From: Arthrobacter sp. ISL-65
Lineage (GTDB): Bacteria > Actinomycetota > Actinomycetes > Actinomycetales > Micrococcaceae
NCBI RefSeq assembly: GCF_018613795.1
Contig: NZ_JAGGPN010000004.1
Span: 102,293-166,292 of the forward strand
Direction: 5' to 3'
DNA: 64,000 nt
The notes under the pieces were generated by a model that was not told the DNA's origin, ran no database searches, and saw nothing but the letters and a program-made list of their open reading frames with translations. Positions 8,961 through 17,237 of this stretch are shown here, piece by piece (the first letter of the stretch is position 1; each line of letters starts with the position of its first letter). The position numbers were made by a program, and so were the translations under genes.

Positions 8961-10256
8961 ATGAACAAGCGATTCACACGGATCCTGGCCACCAGCATAA
9001 CCGCGGCTGCACTCGTGGGCGGTCTCGCTGCCTGCGGCAAGGGCAGCGCGTCCGCCACATCCCAGGACGGCAACGAGATCACCATGTGGACCCACAACGC
9101 GGGCAACCCAGACGAGCTCGCGGCCATCGAGTCCATCGTCGACAAGTACAACAAGAGTGGCGCCGCCAAGGCCCAGATCAAGGTGCAGGCATTCCCGCAG
9201 GACTCGTACAACGACTCGGTGGTCTCGGCCGCCGCTGCCGGGAAGCTCCCGTGCATCGTGGACATCGACGGGCCCAACGTGCCCAACTGGGCCTGGGCCA
9301 AGTACCTGACCCCGCTGAAGCTCTCAACAGACCTGTCCAAGAACCTCCCCAGCACCGTCGCCAAGTGGGAGGGTGAAACGTACGCGGTGGGCTACTACGA
9401 CGTCGCCCTCGCCATGCTGGCCCGCGCCTCGGACCTCAAGGCAGCCGGCGTCCGCGCGGCCACGGTAGAGAAGCCGTGGACCAAGGAGGAATTCCAGGAC
9501 GCGCTGACCAAGCTCAAGGCTCTCGGCAAGTGGCAGTATCCCCTCGACATGGGGACTGCCGGCACCGGTGAATGGCTGCCCTACGCGTACTCGCCGCTGC
9601 TGCAGTCCTTCGGCGGAGACCTCGTCAACCGCGACGGATTCCAGTCGGCCGACGGTGCCCTCAACGGCGACAAAGCCGTCGAGTGGGCCGCGTGGTTCCG
9701 CGGACTCGCCGACCAGGGCTTCATGGCCAAGAAGAGCGGCAAGGACTCCACCCAGGACTTCCTGAACAATAAGAGCGGCCTCGTCTACACCGGCTCGTGG
9801 GCCGCGGACAAGGCGCGCAAGGCGCTCGGCAAGGACCTGACGGTCATGCCGTCCGTGGACCTCGGCAACGGACCGAAGATCGGCGGCGCCTCGTGGCAGT
9901 GGGGCGTGACCAGCGGCTGCAAGAACTCCGAGGCCGCGATGGACTACCTCTCCTACTCGCTGAAGCCGGAAAACATCGCCGCCGTGGCCACGGCCACCGG
10001 AACCATTCCGGCCACCGATGAAGCCGCGGCCCTGATCCCTGCCTTCGCCGAGGGCGGCGAGAACCGGGTGTTCATGGAACTCTCCCGCCAGCAGGCCGTC
10101 ATGCGCCCCGAAACGCCTGCGTACCCGTTCATCGCTACGGAGTACGGCAAGGCCGTCCAGGACATCCTGGCCGGCGCAGACCCCAAGACCGTCCTGGACA
10201 AGGCGGTCAAGGCGATTGACGCCAACATCAAGTCCAACGGCGGCTACAAAAACTAG
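8961..10256 (+). CDS. ABC transporter sugar-binding lipoprotein
   Basis: This 431-residue family 1 extracellular solute-binding protein captures the sugar outside the membrane for the two permeases downstream. The ATG at 8961 begins a classic lipoprotein signal (MNKRFTRILATSITAAALVG) with lipobox LAAC. An in-frame start at 8859 would add 34 residues before the signal and is rejected. Features such as ITMWTHNAG near the mature N-terminus and ASWQWGVTSGCKNSEAAMDYL are typical of the maltose/multiple-sugar class. The GH32 neighbour points to fructo-oligosaccharides, sucrose or levan fragments as ligand. Confidence 0.92.
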   Translation: MNKRFTRILATSITAAALVGGLAACGKGSASATSQDGNEITMWTHNAGNPDELAAIESIVDKYNKSGAAKAQIKVQAFPQDSYNDSVVSAAAAGKLPCIVDIDGPNVPNWAWAKYLTPLKLSTDLSKNLPSTVAKWEGETYAVGYYDVALAMLARASDLKAAGVRAATVEKPWTKEEFQDALTKLKALGKWQYPLDMGTAGTGEWLPYAYSPLLQSFGGDLVNRDGFQSADGALNGDKAVEWAAWFRGLADQGFMAKKSGKDSTQDFLNNKSGLVYTGSWAADKARKALGKDLTVMPSVDLGNGPKIGGASWQWGVTSGCKNSEAAMDYLSYSLKPENIAAVATATGTIPATDEAAALIPAFAEGGENRVFMELSRQQAVMRPETPAYPFIATEYGKAVQDILAGADPKTVLDKAVKAIDANIKSNGGYKN

Positions 10257-10270
10257 CCAGCCGCCGGACG

Positions 10271-10310
10271 GGAGGACGACGGCGGGCGGCACCTGCCGCC
10301 GTCGTCCTCC
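10271..10310 (+). other. intercistronic hairpin between binding protein and permease
   Basis: A perfect 15-bp stem (10271-10285 with 10296-10310) with a 10-nt loop starts 14 bp after the binding-protein stop and has no T-run. In sugar ABC operons such elements protect the upstream message and raise the binding-protein to permease ratio. That role is inferred here. Confidence 0.7.
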
Positions 10311-10340
10311 AGCCGGCACTGACTGTCAACGGAGACTCCC

Positions 10341-11300
10341 ATGACAACCACCCAGCTTCCCTCCCGCCGCTCCGCCGCTCCGGCAACGGGCGGAACCCCC
10401 ACCACAGCAGCCCGCCGCAAGCGTCCGGGCCGCCTGCGCGAACAGCTCAGCGGCTGGGGGATGATCGCGCCGGCCGCCGTCCTCCTGCTCGCCTTCGTCT
10501 TCCTGCCGGCGATCCTCGGCTTCGGCCTGGCCTTCACGAACGCCCGCCTCATCTCCCCGCGGCCGGTGGAGTTCGTCGGAGTGGACAACTTTGCCCGGCT
10601 CTTCACCGACCCCACGTTCTGGCGCGCGCTCCTGAACGTCAGCTACTTCGCCGTGGTGGTAGTGCCGGTGCAGTCCGGCCTCGCCCTGGCCATGGCCCTG
10701 CTGATCAACAAGAAGTTCCGCGGCGTGAACTTCTTCCGCACCGTGTACTTCCTGCCCGTGGTCACGTCCATGGTGGTGGTGTCGCTGCTCTGGCTCTTCA
10801 TGTACCGCAAGGACGGCCTGATCAACGAGCTGCTGTCCACGTTCAGCTTCGGCCTCATCCAGGGCGCGGACTGGCTGAACGACCCCGCCACCGCCATGCC
10901 GGCCATCATCGCGCTGTCCATCTGGCAGGCCGCAGGCTTCCACATGATCATCTGGCTCGCCGGGCTGCAGAGCATTTCCGGCGAGCTGTACGAGGCCGCG
11001 CAGCTGGACGGGGCCAGCCGCTGGCACCAGTTCCGGTACGTGACGTGGCCGGGCCTGAAGCACACCCGCAGCCTGGTCCTGGTGACCATCACCATCCAGG
11101 CCCTCGGCCTCTTCGACCAGGTGAGCGTCATGACTCAGGGCGGCCCGCTCGACTCGACGACCACCATCATCTATGAGGCGGTCCGCTCCGGTTTCAAGCA
11201 GCAGGAGACCTCCTACGCTTCCGCCATCTCGCTCGTATTCTTCGTCCTGGTACTGCTGATCTCCGCGGTCCAGCGTTACCTGACCCGAGAGAAGGACTGA
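10341..11300 (+). CDS. ABC sugar transporter permease 1 (MalF-like)
   Basis: This 319-residue inner-membrane permease has six predicted helices, the first near residues 36-58, after a basic Ser/Pro/Thr-rich cytoplasmic N-terminus. The EAA loop (EAAQLDGASRWHQFRYVTWPGL, about residues 217-238) contacts the ATPase. It forms a heterodimer with the next gene, whose GTG start immediately follows this stop. No ATP-binding subunit is encoded nearby, so a shared multi-sugar ATPase elsewhere (MsiK-like, known in actinobacteria) is the likely partner. Confidence 0.93.
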   Translation: MTTTQLPSRRSAAPATGGTPTTAARRKRPGRLREQLSGWGMIAPAAVLLLAFVFLPAILGFGLAFTNARLISPRPVEFVGVDNFARLFTDPTFWRALLNVSYFAVVVVPVQSGLALAMALLINKKFRGVNFFRTVYFLPVVTSMVVVSLLWLFMYRKDGLINELLSTFSFGLIQGADWLNDPATAMPAIIALSIWQAAGFHMIIWLAGLQSISGELYEAAQLDGASRWHQFRYVTWPGLKHTRSLVLVTITIQALGLFDQVSVMTQGGPLDSTTTIIYEAVRSGFKQQETSYASAISLVFFVLVLLISAVQRYLTREKD

Positions 11301-12179
11301 GTGAAAAACGTGCTCCGCCTCAATTCGATCGGCGCCATGGCCGTGCGCATCCTGTTCGCCGCCGCCGCCGCCTTCCCCATCGTGTTCATGCTTGTGTCCT
11401 CGCTCAAGCCGGACCAGCAGATCTTCGGTGACATGTCCTCTGTGGCGGCGTTCCTGCCCATCGGCAACATCTCGCTGGACAATTACACCGCCGTCTTTGA
11501 CCGGGTTCCGGCCGCCCGCTTCCTGATCAACTCGGTCGGTGTCTCCGCCGTGACAGTGGTGCTGGGAATCTTCATCAACAGCCTGTGCGCCTTCGCGCTG
11601 TCCCGCATGCAGGTCCGCGGCAAGCGCGTGGTGTTCACCGCGATCCTGGCAACCCTCATCGTGCCGTTCCAGACGCTCGCCCTGCCGCTGGTGTGGTGGG
11701 TGAACCAGCTGCCCTACTTCGAACTCAACGGCTTCAGCCTGGAGATCTCGAAGGGCTGGCTGGACACGTACCAGGTGCAGATCATCCCGTTCATCGCCAA
11801 CGCGTTCTCCATCTACCTGTACCACCAGTACTTCGAGTCCATCCCCAAGGAACTTGACGAAGCAGCCCGGATCGACGGCGCCGGTTGGTTCAAGATCTAC
11901 CGCCAGGTGGTCATGCCGCTCGCCGGTCCCGCCACAGCCACCGTGGCCATCCTGACCTTCCTGCCCGCCTGGAACTCCTACCTGTGGCCGCTCATGGTGG
12001 TCCAGTCCGAGGAGCTTCGCCCGGTGATGATCGGCATCCAGTACTTCTTCCAGCTGAATGTCTCCTGGGGTGAGGTCATGGCCTACGCCTCGCTGATCAC
12101 GGTTCCCGTGGTGGTCCTCTTCATCGCGTTCCAGCGCTCCTTCATCAACAGCATCGCCTCCAGCGGTGTCAAAGGCTGA
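11301..12179 (+). CDS. ABC sugar transporter permease 2 (MalG-like)
   Basis: The second permease half has 292 residues. It starts with GTG directly after the TGA of permease 1, implying translational coupling. The EAA motif (ELDEAARIDGAGWFKIYRQV) lies near residues 185-204, and six hydrophobic segments are visible. Together with the upstream binding protein and permease it forms a carbohydrate uptake type 1 importer. Confidence 0.93.
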   Translation: MKNVLRLNSIGAMAVRILFAAAAAFPIVFMLVSSLKPDQQIFGDMSSVAAFLPIGNISLDNYTAVFDRVPAARFLINSVGVSAVTVVLGIFINSLCAFALSRMQVRGKRVVFTAILATLIVPFQTLALPLVWWVNQLPYFELNGFSLEISKGWLDTYQVQIIPFIANAFSIYLYHQYFESIPKELDEAARIDGAGWFKIYRQVVMPLAGPATATVAILTFLPAWNSYLWPLMVVQSEELRPVMIGIQYFFQLNVSWGEVMAYASLITVPVVVLFIAFQRSFINSIASSGVKG

Positions 12180-12211
12180 TCCAGCCCCTCTTCCTAGTTC
12201 GAAAGCGAACC

Positions 12212-13750
12212 ATGACTTCCCTGAATGCAACGCCTGCGCTCGACTGCCGTTACCGGCCCAAATGGCACTACGCCGCCGAGCGCAACTGGCTTAACGACCC
12301 CAACGGGCTGGTGTACTCCAACGGGGTCTACCACCTCTTCTACCAGCACAACCCGCTCGGCGACGTGTGGGGCAACATGTCCTGGGGCCACGCCACCTCG
12401 GCGGACCTGCTGAACTGGGACGAGCAGCCCGTGGCCATCCCGTGTGATGAACACGAGGCCATCTTCTCCGGTTCAGCCGTGGTGGACCCGCTGAACACAA
12501 GCGGTTTCGGCGTTGGGGGAGTGGCGCCGCTGGTGGCGGTCTACACCAGTGCCTACTCCCCGGCGTCGCCGCTTGCTGGCCGGCAGGCGCAGTCGCTCGC
12601 GTACAGCACTGACGACGGCGCAACCTGGACCAAGTACGCGGGGAACCCGGTGCTTGACCGGGCGTCCGCTGACTTCCGCGACCCTAAGGTCTTCTGGTAC
12701 GACGGCGACGCCGGCAGCTACTGGGTGATGGCCGCCGTCGAGGCCGTCCGGCATGAGGTGGTGCTCTACAAGTCCGACGACCTCAAGTCGTGGGAGCATC
12801 TGAGCACCTTCGGTCCTGCCAACGCGACGGACGGGGTCTGGGAATGCCCGGACCTGTTCGAACTGCCCGTGGACGGCGATCCCGGGAACACCCGGTGGGT
12901 CCTCGTGGTGAACCTGAGCCCGGGCGGGATCGCCGGCGGTTCGGCGGGCCAGTACTTCCTGGGAACGTTCGACGGCGTGACGTTCCGTTCCGAAACCACC
13001 GTCACCGAGGGCATGCAAACCGACGACAGCCGGATGCCCGACTACGGATGGCTCGACTGGGGGCGGGACTACTACGCCGCCGTCTCGTTCAGCAACGCTC
13101 CCGGCGGCCGGCGCCTCATGATCGGCTGGATGAACAACTGGCAGTACGCCGCCAGCACCCCGTCGCAGGGCTGGCGCAGCGCCATGTCGCTGGTCCGCGA
13201 GGTCCGGCTGGAGACCCGCGCCGGGCGTCCTGCGCTGGTTCAGGCTGCGGTGGATCCGTTCGCGGCTTCCGGGACGGAGCTGTTCGCCGCGGGTCCGGCG
13301 CCGCTTGCGGACGGGGTGCGGTGGCTGCCCGTGGAGGCATCCGGGGATGTGCTGCGGATCGACGCCGAGTTCCGGCCAGGTTCCGCAGGCAAGGTCGGGC
13401 TGGTGCTGCGTGCCGGCGAGGCGGACGGCGTGCAGGAGCGCACAGTGCTGGCCTACTCCTCAGTTTCCGGGGAGTCCCTGTCCGGCGAGCTCAGCCTGGA
13501 CCGGACGGCCTCCGGGCACGTCGGGTTCCATGCCGACTTCCCGTCCGTGGAGCGCGTTCCGGTCTCTTTGGACGGCAGCGGCAAGCTGCGGCTGACGATC
13601 TTCCTGGACCGCTGCTCTGTGGAGGTCTTCGCCCAGGACGGCCTGGTGACCCTTACGGACCAGATCTTCCCCGCGGAGTCCAGCACCGCCGTCGGACTGC
13701 TGGCGGAAGGCGACGGCGCCACCCTGGTAAGCCTCAGCGTCACGGGCTGA
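12212..13750 (+). CDS. GH32 beta-fructosidase (levanase/invertase type)
   Basis: This 512-residue glycoside hydrolase family 32 enzyme cleaves terminal beta-fructosyl bonds of sucrose, inulin or levan oligomers. All three GH32 signatures are present: WLNDPNG (nucleophile Asp29), FRDP (transition-state Asp near 157) and WECPDLF (acid/base Glu near 211). A C-terminal beta-sandwich module begins at about residue 345. There is no signal peptide, so it should act in the cytoplasm on oligosaccharides imported by the preceding ABC system. It is last in the operon. The stop codon lies inside a copy of a GAGCYTGTCGAAACCC repeat. Exact substrate cannot be read from sequence. Confidence 0.95.
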   Translation: MTSLNATPALDCRYRPKWHYAAERNWLNDPNGLVYSNGVYHLFYQHNPLGDVWGNMSWGHATSADLLNWDEQPVAIPCDEHEAIFSGSAVVDPLNTSGFGVGGVAPLVAVYTSAYSPASPLAGRQAQSLAYSTDDGATWTKYAGNPVLDRASADFRDPKVFWYDGDAGSYWVMAAVEAVRHEVVLYKSDDLKSWEHLSTFGPANATDGVWECPDLFELPVDGDPGNTRWVLVVNLSPGGIAGGSAGQYFLGTFDGVTFRSETTVTEGMQTDDSRMPDYGWLDWGRDYYAAVSFSNAPGGRRLMIGWMNNWQYAASTPSQGWRSAMSLVREVRLETRAGRPALVQAAVDPFAASGTELFAAGPAPLADGVRWLPVEASGDVLRIDAEFRPGSAGKVGLVLRAGEADGVQERTVLAYSSVSGESLSGELSLDRTASGHVGFHADFPSVERVPVSLDGSGKLRLTIFLDRCSVEVFAQDGLVTLTDQIFPAESSTAVGLLAEGDGATLVSLSVTG

Positions 13751-13793
13751 GCCTGTCGAAACCCGAGGGCCTGCCTGTCAGCGTCGTTTCGCC

Positions 13794-13833
13794 AAATGTG
13801 GCCGCTCGCCGAGGGGTTCAGGCGGCCATTTTT
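13794..13833 (+). terminator. terminator after the GH32 gene
   Basis: AAATGTGGCCGC (13794-13805) pairs with GCGGCCATTT (from 13822) apart from one bulged T, followed by a T-run. The right arm overlaps the last codons of the convergent DUF5655-like gene. Confidence 0.65.
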
Positions 13834-14441
13834 GGTAAAACGTCGGCCTGGAGCGGCGTCAGCTTGACCGCCTTGAGGCGCTCCCCCATTGGCGCCTCAA
13901 GGCGGAGAATTACATCCACTGCTGTGCGGTTCGCCCGGGTCACCTGCGCGAACTTCCGGCGGCTGCTGTGCAGCGAGACGTAGCCTTTGCGCATCTGGAT
14001 TTCTACGCCCGGATGGGCTGCGGCCCACGCCAGGAGGGTGTTGGCAATGGGCCGCAGGTTCGGATGGTCACTGTACTGGCCATCAAGGAGTTCGTCGGCG
14101 TCCCGCAGCATAAACTCGGGATAGCCGAACATCTCCCAGGACACGGCGTATTGGGCGTAGCCGGTGATTCCGTGCTCGGTTCGCATCCATTCGCGCAGCT
14201 CGGCGTCGCTCTTCACCCCGGCGGAGCGTCCCCGCTCCGCCCACCAATGGACGTCGTGTCCTGACCTCCGCAGCAGCAGTGCCTGTTGCTGTCCACCATG
14301 GACTTCCAGGTTCTTGCCGCTGATTTCAATTGTGTGGATCCGCCATGCTCCGATGGTAGTGCCGGCACCTCCGGAGAGGCGCCGGCCCCAAACCTGCAGG
14401 TTTACTTCATCATCGTCCCGTCGGGTGCCACGAGGTACCAA
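13818..14441 (-). CDS. DUF4287/DUF5655-like protein
   Basis: From about residue 75 the sequence (SDAELREWMRTEHGITGYAQ, then SDHPNLRPIANTLLAWAAAHPG, then MRKGYVSLHSSRRKFAQV) resembles the DUF4287 helical segment followed by DUF5655, a small domain of unknown function. The N-terminal ~70 residues do not match the usual short DUF4287 start. With the first available ATG the gene overlaps the end of the upstream lipoprotein gene by 40 bases, and no good ribosome-binding site is visible. The true start is uncertain, and an N-terminal frameshift or replacement is possible. The C-terminus ends within the GH32 terminator hairpin. Confidence 0.6.
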   Translation of the reverse strand: MVPRGTRRDDDEVNLQVWGRRLSGGAGTTIGAWRIHTIEISGKNLEVHGGQQQALLLRRSGHDVHWWAERGRSAGVKSDAELREWMRTEHGITGYAQYAVSWEMFGYPEFMLRDADELLDGQYSDHPNLRPIANTLLAWAAAHPGVEIQMRKGYVSLHSSRRKFAQVTRANRTAVDVILRLEAPMGERLKAVKLTPLQADVLPKMAA

Positions 14442-14923
14442 ACGTTGCCCACGCCCTGGCCGGTGATGTCACCGGGGGCCTTGTCCTTCTCCCACAGGTA
14501 GACGGGCATGCCATTGACCGTCACCTGCTTCTTGCCGTCCGGCGTATCAATGGTGCCGACCGTGCCCGTCACACCCTCGACCGTGGGGGTGTCCGTGGCA
14601 GCAAACACCGGAGGCCACTTCACGAGGCAGTCGCCTGTGCAGTTGCTCTTGCCGGAGTCCTTGACGTCCTTCGTGAAGTAGTAGACGCTCATGCCCTTGC
14701 CGTCCACCACGATGTCACCCTTGCTCGAGGACGCCGTCTTGAGGTCCACCGTGGCGCTGTCGCTGGCGGATGCCGTGGCCGACGCGCTGGCGGTGGCCGC
14801 TGGCGGCTCGCTGGCCGGGGCGGCCGCCGAGGTGGTGGTTGTTGTGCCGGATCCGCCGCCACAGGCCGTCAGTGAGGCGGCAAGGGCCATAACTGCGAGG
14901 CCAACGCTCAGTTGCTTCTTCAT
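14402..14923 (-). CDS. COG4315-type predicted lipoprotein
   Basis: This 173-residue exported protein has a lipobox (ASLTAC, Cys21) and a Ser/Thr/Ala-rich linker (about residues 25-55). Two copies of the secreted repeat follow: GMSVYYFTKDVKDSG ... CTGDCLVKWPP and GMPVYLWEKDKAPGDITGQG ... VWYLVAPDG. This is the Yx(F/W)xxD architecture of COG4315 lipoproteins, whose biochemical role is unknown. AAGGAG precedes the ATG. An ECF-type promoter motif lies upstream and matches the one before the divergent sigma gene, so this lipoprotein is probably a regulon member. Confidence 0.9.
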   Translation of the reverse strand: MKKQLSVGLAVMALAASLTACGGGSGTTTTTSAAAPASEPPAATASASATASASDSATVDLKTASSSKGDIVVDGKGMSVYYFTKDVKDSGKSNCTGDCLVKWPPVFAATDTPTVEGVTGTVGTIDTPDGKKQVTVNGMPVYLWEKDKAPGDITGQGVGNVWYLVAPDGTMMK

Positions 14924-14976
14924 GTGCTGCTCCTTGGCTCGGGCCGGCAGACTGAGAGACCGGCGCTATCTGGAAT

Positions 14977-15002
14977 GACGCACAAAGGTGAAGAATGGTT
15001 CA
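14977..15002 (-). promoter_or_regulatory. ECF sigma promoter of the COG4315 lipoprotein
   Basis: Read on the minus strand: TGAACC, 16 bp, CGTC. This is the form recognised by several actinobacterial ECF sigma factors (SigK/SigL-like). It has the same spacing as the sigma gene's own promoter. Confidence 0.7.
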
Positions 15003-15025
15003 AAGGATCTGACGCTGGCAGGAAT

Positions 15026-15051
15026 TGAACTTATCGCCGGCTGCCGACGTC
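15026..15051 (+). promoter_or_regulatory. ECF sigma promoter of the sigma/anti-sigma operon
   Basis: TGAACT (15026-15031), exactly 16 bp, then CGTC (15048-15051). It covers a possible upstream TTG start at 15025 and so supports translation from GTG 15115. Confidence 0.7.
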
Positions 15052-15114
15052 GTATTTGCCAGGAAGGCCGGCCCGCTCGGAACGGCTTCACAGGTCATTG
15101 CAGGGAGGCCGAAC

Positions 15115-15615
15115 GTGCCGCTGGATGAGGATTTGGTTGCAGCGATCTACCGCGAGCACGGGACGGCGCTGCGCCGGTTTGTGCTCAGTGCCTCCCGCGA
15201 CCCGCACCTCGCCGACGACATAGTCCAGGAAACAGTGCTTCGCGTCTGGCAGCAGGCGCCCACGGTTACGGGCAGCATGCGCAGTTACCTTTTCCGGACT
15301 GCCCGCAACATCATGATCGACAACTACCGGAAAGCCCAGCGCCGGCCGGTGGAAGCCGAGGACCGGGACTTCGCGGATCCGGAGGAAGCGACGGGGCGGG
15401 TTGACGACCTGCTGAACAAGGTACTGATGGAGGAGGCGCTGCTCCGGCTGAGCGCGGAGCACCGTGATGTCCTGGTGGCACTCCACTACCGGCGGTTCAC
15501 GGTGGGCGAGGCCGCGGTCCAGTTGAACATTCCGAGCGGAACGGTGAAATCCAGGGCTTTCTACGCGGTGAAGGCCCTGCGGACGATTCTTGATGAAATG
15601 GGTGTGGAACGGTGA
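15115..15615 (+). CDS. ECF RNA polymerase sigma factor
   Basis: This 166-residue sigma-70 family factor has region 2 (YREHGTALRRFVLSASRDPH and LADDIVQETVLRVWQ) at about residues 11-45 and region 4 (LSAEHRDVLVALHYRRFTVG, then a helix-turn-helix ending IPSGTVKSRAF) near 110-155. I chose GTG 15115 because GGGAGG lies six bases upstream; a TTG at 15025 would sit in the promoter. Its last bases overlap the anti-sigma GTG start (GTGA). The matching promoter motifs upstream and on the divergent lipoprotein suggest autoregulation. Confidence 0.93.
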   Translation: MPLDEDLVAAIYREHGTALRRFVLSASRDPHLADDIVQETVLRVWQQAPTVTGSMRSYLFRTARNIMIDNYRKAQRRPVEAEDRDFADPEEATGRVDDLLNKVLMEEALLRLSAEHRDVLVALHYRRFTVGEAAVQLNIPSGTVKSRAFYAVKALRTILDEMGVER

Positions 15616-16295
15616 ACGGCAAGGAAGTCCATGAGCTGCTGGGGGCATACCTGCTGGGAGGGCTCGACGACGCAGAGAGGCTGCGTTTCGAGGACCACCT
15701 CAAGCAGTGCGCCACCTGCCGCAGTGAACTGTCGGACCTGGAATCCCTGCCTGGACTGCTGGAAGCCGTGCCGGTCCCGGACGCCGTGGCGCTCGCCGTC
15801 CCGGCGGCAAGCCGTCCCGGCTCCGATGCCGGCTTACCTGCCCCGTCCCCGGTCCCCCAGCCGATACTGGACCAACTGGCGGCCCGCCGTCGTAATTCCC
15901 GACGGCGGCTGACGGCCCTTGTGGGTGTGGTGGCCGCGGCCTGCCTCGCCCTGGGATTTTCGGCGGCGCCGTTCTTTGATCCCGCAGACAAGCCCGATGC
16001 CAGCTACTCGGTCAAGGCCGATACCGGCATGCAGGTCACGGTGGGAATGGTCAAGAAAACCTGGGGTACCGAACTGGCCGTCGACGCGCGGAGCCTGCCC
16101 AAGAACGGCCGGCTTTCACTGTGGGTGAAGGACCGCGCCGGGGTTGCGGACCGGGCCTGCGCGTGGATGGCGACACCGAGCGGAAGGGTCCGGGTCACCA
16201 GCGCGACGCCGCTGCAGTACACGAGCATTGCCAGCGTTGAAGTGCGGAACGACCGGCAGCAGACCATTGCCGTCATTGCCGTGCCGGGCACCTGA
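15612..16295 (+). CDS. membrane anti-sigma factor with zinc-finger motif
   Basis: This 227-residue partner of the preceding ECF factor has an N-terminal zinc-binding anti-sigma motif (H29-x3-C33-x2-C36, HLKQCATC), an Ala/Pro-rich linker, one transmembrane helix (about residues 98-118) and an extracytoplasmic RskA-like C-terminal domain (KADTGMQVTVGMVKKTWGTE). It would hold the sigma factor inactive until a signal outside the membrane triggers release, typically by proteolysis. It starts with GTG overlapping the sigma stop, so the two are co-translated. Confidence 0.9.
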   Translation: MNGKEVHELLGAYLLGGLDDAERLRFEDHLKQCATCRSELSDLESLPGLLEAVPVPDAVALAVPAASRPGSDAGLPAPSPVPQPILDQLAARRRNSRRRLTALVGVVAAACLALGFSAAPFFDPADKPDASYSVKADTGMQVTVGMVKKTWGTELAVDARSLPKNGRLSLWVKDRAGVADRACAWMATPSGRVRVTSATPLQYTSIASVEVRNDRQQTIAVIAVPGT

Positions 16296-16326
16296 ACCGT
16301 ACCGACGCCTCTGCCATCCCGACGAC

Positions 16327-17133
16327 TCACATCCTGGCGAGCCGCGCCCGCACCACCGTGAAGACCCCGTAGCAGATCAGTCCGGCGCCCACCGCGGCCA
16401 GCACGTACACACCGTAGGGCTGTTCCCGCAGAGCGCGGAGCCCGCCGTCGAGACCTGTCGACTGCTCGGGATGGACGGTGACCGTGGCGATGACCACCAG
16501 CAGGCCCGTCACAAACAGGGCAACGCCCTTGGCCACATAGCCCACCATCCCAAGGGCGGTGATGGCTTTGCGCCCGTCCGGCGAAGACGGCAGATTGATG
16601 TGCTTTTCAAACGACTTCTTGAACCCGCGGACCGCGTAGATGATCCCAACGACGGTCACCCCCGCACCGATCAGCACCAGGAGCAGGACACCGCCCGGCG
16701 CCTTTATGAGGTTGACCGTGAGGTCGCTGGTTGATTCCCGGTTGTCCTTGCCGGCGCCGCGCGCGAAGGTGGCCAGCGTGAATGCCAGCCCGGCATACAC
16801 GACAGCCTGTGCTGCGGCCTGCAGTTTCTTGCCGGCCTTGTGCTTAGTGGGCAACCGCTCAAAATCGAAAATCGCATCACCGGCCTGCCACAGGGCCAGC
16901 GCCACACATCCGGCAAAGCTGCACCACAGAAGCACCGGCCCGGCCGGCTGGCTGGCAAGTTCGGCGACGGCGCCGCTCACATCCGCGCGGCCGCCACGGC
17001 CCCGGGCGAGCCCGAAGGCAATGAGCCCCACCAAAATGTGGAGCACGCCGCTAACGGCGAATCCGCCGCGTGCCAGCATTTCGAGGGGCTTCGAGTTCGT
17101 GACGTCCTCGGCCCTGCCGGCTGCGCTTCTCAT
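16327..17133 (-). CDS. DUF1206 membrane protein
   Basis: The protein has 268 residues and six predicted transmembrane helices arranged as three two-helix repeats. Each repeat has a LARxGFAVSGVLHILVGLIA-like or VYAGLAFTLATFA-like first helix, the pattern of DUF1206. Function is unknown. ATG 17133 is chosen as the likely start, but GGAGGA sits 18 bases upstream, so a slightly earlier non-ATG start or the ATG at 17187 is possible. It lies between the anti-sigma gene (convergent) and trmB. Confidence 0.85.
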   Translation of the reverse strand: MRSAAGRAEDVTNSKPLEMLARGGFAVSGVLHILVGLIAFGLARGRGGRADVSGAVAELASQPAGPVLLWCSFAGCVALALWQAGDAIFDFERLPTKHKAGKKLQAAAQAVVYAGLAFTLATFARGAGKDNRESTSDLTVNLIKAPGGVLLLVLIGAGVTVVGIIYAVRGFKKSFEKHINLPSSPDGRKAITALGMVGYVAKGVALFVTGLLVVIATVTVHPEQSTGLDGGLRALREQPYGVYVLAAVGAGLICYGVFTVVRARLARM

Positions 17134-17237
17134 TTCTCGTTTGATGATCGTTCCTCCGCGCCGGCAGCTGCTGTGGCACTCCGCCACACGCTTATCGTGC
17201 CACGGCGTGGCGCCGGGGAACAGATGCCCGGACGGGG

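Noticed and set aside
15025..15114. Earlier TTG start for the ECF sigma factor
   Set aside because: It lies at the -35 element of the inferred promoter and lacks a ribosome-binding site, whereas GTG 15115 has GGGAGG at ideal distance.
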